The notes under the pieces are model-generated. The model searched no databases. It saw nothing but the letters and a program-made list of their open reading frames with translations, and was not told where the DNA came from. A stretch of DNA of 5,333 nucleotides from Syntrophomonadaceae bacterium (GTDB lineage Bacteria; Bacillota; Ch66; Ch109). The stretch covers positions 1 through 5,333 of the forward strand of contig JAAZDI010000159.1 in the NCBI GenBank assembly GCA_012512295.1, written 5' to 3'. The stretch's first letter is position 1; every line of letters starts with the position of its first letter. Positions 5,168 through 5,333 of this stretch are shown piece by piece. Position numbers and translations under genes: made by a program.

Positions 5168-5196
5168 TAATTCTACGCCAGCCACAAAATTCCTGC
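5168..5196 (-). promoter_or_regulatory. Sigma-H type promoter of spoVG
   Basis: On the minus strand the -35 element GCAGGAATT (5196-5188) matches RnAGGAwWW, and the -10 element GTAGAATTA (5176-5168) matches RnnGAATww, with an 11-nt spacer. That is the sigma-H consensus as I know it. Transcription would start near 5161, leaving a leader of about 55 nt. B. subtilis spoVG is a classic sigma-H target, so position and sequence agree. It lies between the upstream gene's terminator and the spoVG start. Confidence 0.8.
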
Positions 5197-5204
5197 CCCA
5201 GAAT

Positions 5205-5232
5205 AAAAAAGGGTGTAACCTTTTGGCTACAC
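5205..5232 (-). terminator. Intrinsic terminator of the gene upstream of spoVG
   Basis: GTGTAGCC (5232-5225) pairs with GGTTACAC (5220-5213) through 8 pairs, one of them G-U, around an AAAA loop. Two C's and six U's (5210-5205) follow on the minus strand. It ends just before the sigma-H promoter, so spoVG starts a new transcription unit. Confidence 0.75.
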
Positions 5233-5270
5233 AACTACGTCGCCTATTTTTTGTAGGTAGAGTACCTTGT

Positions 5271-5333
5271 TTAAACAGCAGATCGAGTACCATTGGACGA
5301 CGACCATTCGTTGTAAAGTACTTCAATCACCGG
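5271..5333 (-). CDS. C-terminal end of an unidentified upstream gene (partial)
   Basis: This is the only minus-strand frame open from the window edge: 20 codons reading PVIEVLYNEWSSSNGTRSAV, then TAA at 5273-5271. A terminator follows 38 nt later, which fits a gene end here. I do not recognise the sequence. In B. subtilis yabJ and purR lie upstream, but this tail does not look like either to me. The piece is too short to be sure that it is coding. The stop lies inside a 10-bp palindrome TGTTTAAACA (5268-5277). Confidence 0.4.
   Translation of the reverse strand, partial: PVIEVLYNEWSSSNGTRSAV

Noticed and set aside
5132..5326. 64-codon minus-strand frame starting at TTG 5326
   Set aside because: It runs straight through the terminator at 5232-5205 and the sigma-H promoter, uses a weak start, and has no recognisable sequence.

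Overview
The window looks like a piece of an endospore-forming Bacillota (Firmicutes) chromosome. On the minus strand the order is spoVG, glmU, prs, rplY/ctc, pth. This is the order I know from Bacillus subtilis (spoVG-gcaD-prs-ctc-spoVC) and many Clostridia. The spore-former assignment rests on this synteny, the spoVG reading frame, and a near-consensus sigma-H type promoter in front of spoVG. No sequence feature lets me name a genus. All recognised genes are on the minus strand, so transcription runs from high to low coordinates.

Layout in transcription order. 5333-5271 is the open tail of an unidentified upstream gene, closed by a hairpin terminator at 5232-5205. A sigma-H type promoter (5196-5168) and a strong Shine-Dalgarno lead into spoVG (5107-4835), which carries an in-frame TAA at codon 54. 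A terminator (4768-4742) and an adjoining perfect 13-bp hairpin (4739-4706) follow. After a leader with candidate sigma-A promoters comes an intact 455-codon glmU (4429-3062). prs starts 39 nt later (3022-2072) and also has an in-frame TAA, at codon 19. A 390-bp spacer follows that holds a 65-bp palindromic element and a pair of 16-bp direct repeats. Then come rplY (1681-1028), a 235-bp spacer with 15-bp direct repeats and a terminator-like hairpin, and pth (792-136). A 12-bp stem hairpin lies beyond pth.

Functionally this is a housekeeping block. GlmU makes UDP-GlcNAc for the cell wall, Prs makes PRPP for nucleotide, His and Trp synthesis, L25/CTC binds 5S rRNA, Pth recycles peptidyl-tRNA, and SpoVG is a small RNA-binding regulator of sporulation and division.

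The main anomaly is that two conserved genes, prs (normally essential) and spoVG, each contain one TAA inside otherwise well-preserved sequence, with normal start signals and full family length. Both are one base from an expected sense codon. TAA is also the natural terminator of pth, prs and glmU here, so code reassignment is unlikely. Sequence error, recent nonsense mutation or suppression are the options to separate. I found no clearly new multi-gene system; the remaining points of interest are the non-coding repeats and hairpins.
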